From the NCBI GenBank assembly GCA_003153055.1, contig PMBV01000368.1, forward strand, positions 1 through 14,416: a stretch of 14,416 nt of DNA, given 5' to 3'. A program made the position numbers and the translations under genes. Positions 13,303 through 14,416 of the stretch are shown here, in pieces. The stretch's first letter is position 1. The number at the start of each line of letters is the position of its first letter. Under the pieces are notes generated by a model, which worked only from the letters and a program-made list of their open reading frames with translations, did not search any database and was not told the DNA's origin. This stretch comes from Myxococcales bacterium. GTDB lineage: Bacteria > Myxococcota > Myxococcia > Myxococcales > Myxococcaceae.

Positions 13303-14416
13303 GATGACACCCCGGGCAAGAGGATCATCACCGCCACGATCATCGCGCACACCGCCGTGCCCCAGCGGAACACCGCCGGGCCGTCGATGACGCCAGTGAG
13401 GTAGTAGTTGCGGAGGCTCACCGCGGCCGAGCCACCGCCCGCCGTCGCGCTCAGGTGCGTCTCGCTGGCCGACCGCCCGCACAGGTACACATCGGCGAGC
13501 TGGTAATCGGAGCGCCGGTAGAAGGCCCAGGCCAACGCCGGCAGCGACAGCACCGCCAGGGTCAGAAAGACCAGGACCAGGGGCCCGACGTGCAGCAGTG
13601 GCCGCGGGGTCGCCGCGAGGGCGTCGAGGGCCAGCGGTGCGACCACCCGGTCGGAGAGCAGCGAGACTCCGAAGGTGAGGGCGAGCACCAGCACCGCGTG
13701 GGCCCCTTCGGCGAACCACTCGAAGCCCGACACCCGGTGCTCGATGGCCAGCTCGGCTCCCTCGACCTGGCGCGCCGCGAGCAGTTTGGACAACAGCTTC
13801 GACCAGTAGAAGATGGTGGCTGCGCTCCCGTAGGCCAGCGCGAGCAGGTACACGGCGCCTCGCCACCCCGGCACGTCGAGGAGCGCACGAATGGCCGACC
13901 ACTTGGCCACCACCAGCCCGAAGGGCACGATGAACATGCCCGTCACGCCGCTCAAGAGGAGCAGGCTGAGCCGGGGGAACCGCCAGAGCAGGTTGTCGAA
14001 GCGCTCCAGCTCCTTGGTGTAGAGCCGGTTCTCGAGCGAGCCGACCACGAGGAACAGCAGGCTCTTCGCCGCCGCGTGGAAGATGACGATCATCACGCCC
14101 ACCCAGACCGTCGCCGGAGTGCCGATGCCGGCGCAGCCCACCACCAGGCCCAGGTTGGCGATGGTCGAAAGGGCCAAGACTCGCTTCGCGTTGGGCTCGG
14201 TCATCGCCACCACCGAGACGAACACGAAGGTCAACAGCCCAATGAGGGCCACCGTGGTGCCGACCAGCGACTGGCCCATGGCGAAGGACAGCTTGAGCAA
14301 CAGGAAGACCCCCGCTTTCACCATGGTGCTCGAGTGGAGCAGGGCCGAAGTGGGGGTGGGCGCGTGCATCGCCCCCAACAGCCACGACGAGAAGGGCATC
14401 TGGGCGCTCTTGGTGA
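13299..14416 (-). CDS. echA: Ech hydrogenase antiporter-like subunit EchA (NuoL-like), 5' end cut
   Basis: The last 371 residues of a NuoL/Mrp-antiporter-like membrane protein; the frame enters from the right edge. The first visible residues TKSAQMPFSSWLLGAMHAPT, then SALLHSSTMVKAGVFLL, match the NuoL channel region with its key Lys (K in KSAQ) and HSSTMV-AG helix. FHAAAKSLLFLVVGSLE supplies the second conserved Lys. Many hydrophobic helices follow, then a C-terminal helix (AVCAMIVAVMILLPG). EchA is normally about 640 residues, so some 270 lie outside the window. This subunit is expected to move H+ or Na+ across the membrane. It is the first gene of echABCDEF; any promoter is beyond the window. 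Confidence 0.93.
   Translation of the reverse strand, partial: TKSAQMPFSSWLLGAMHAPTPTSALLHSSTMVKAGVFLLLKLSFAMGQSLVGTTVALIGLLTFVFVSVVAMTEPNAKRVLALSTIANLGLVVGCAGIGTPATVWVGVMIVIFHAAAKSLLFLVVGSLENRLYTKELERFDNLLWRFPRLSLLLLSGVTGMFIVPFGLVVAKWSAIRALLDVPGWRGAVYLLALAYGSAATIFYWSKLLSKLLAARQVEGAELAIEHRVSGFEWFAEGAHAVLVLALTFGVSLLSDRVVAPLALDALAATPRPLLHVGPLVLVFLTLAVLSLPALAWAFYRRSDYQLADVYLCGRSASETHLSATAGGGSAAVSLRNYYLTGVIDGPAVFRWGTAVCAMIVAVMILLPGVSS

Noticed and set aside
13303..14385. Upstream extension of the echB reading frame into a 644-residue protein
   Set aside because: The added part is Arg/Gly/Pro-rich, lies opposite in frame to the clearly conserved echA sequence, and a GTG at 13302 with a GTGA overlap gives a normal-length NuoH-like protein.
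10177..14416. CO-induced (coo) hydrogenase instead of Ech
   Set aside because: In coo clusters the ferredoxin gene precedes the NuoC-like and large-subunit genes; here it is last, as in ech.

Overview
The window is about 70% G+C with dense, strongly GC3-biased genes. Gene content points to a Myxococcota-type (deltaproteobacterial) bacterium: an rpsU-yqeY-dnaG macromolecular-synthesis operon, a long lipobox-free surface protein built of carboxypeptidase-regulatory-like repeats, and S/G/Y-rich outer-membrane proteins. This assignment is inferred from gene content and composition; no rRNA or other phylogenetic marker was compared.

Layout. (1) 1-1971, minus strand: rpsU (S21), yqeY (GatB/YqeY-like) and the first two thirds of dnaG. 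dnaG runs off the left edge and appears to start with CTG. A 10-bp hairpin lies between rpsU and yqeY, where an attenuator would let S21 be made in excess of primase. (2) 2071-3729, minus strand: a TrmJ-like SPOUT tRNA methyltransferase and a secreted protein with a low-complexity linker and a predicted outer-membrane barrel. (3) 3824-7794, plus strand: a divergent Fpg/Nei-like DNA glycosylase whose stop overlaps (GTGA) the start of a 1019-residue membrane-anchored protein with about eleven beta-sandwich repeats. (4) 7795-9210: a 1.4-kb stretch with no convincing gene but several perfect or near-perfect inverted repeats, including twin palindromes and a 17-bp-arm hairpin. (5) 9211-9858, plus strand: a radical SAM protein matching the TatD-linked family. 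(6) 10177-14416, minus strand: a six-gene cluster in the order echA(partial)-B-C-D-E-F, coding for an Ech-type group 4 membrane-bound [NiFe] hydrogenase.

How the genes work together. The ech genes form one tightly packed operon (overlaps of 4 or 1 bases, gaps of 1 to 4 bases). They encode the full peripheral arm (small subunit EchC, NuoC-like EchD, catalytic EchE, two-cluster ferredoxin EchF) and the membrane arm (NuoH-like EchB, NuoL-like EchA). All Ni and Fe-S ligands are present, so a working ferredoxin:H2 energy-converting hydrogenase is predicted. The radical SAM gene converges on this operon; no functional link between them is visible. Regions 1 to 3 are housekeeping and envelope genes.

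The best leads are the intact ech operon in this genomic background, the orphan TatD-linked radical SAM gene, and the palindromes in the gene-free island. No defence system, CRISPR array, tRNA, rRNA or transposase was found.
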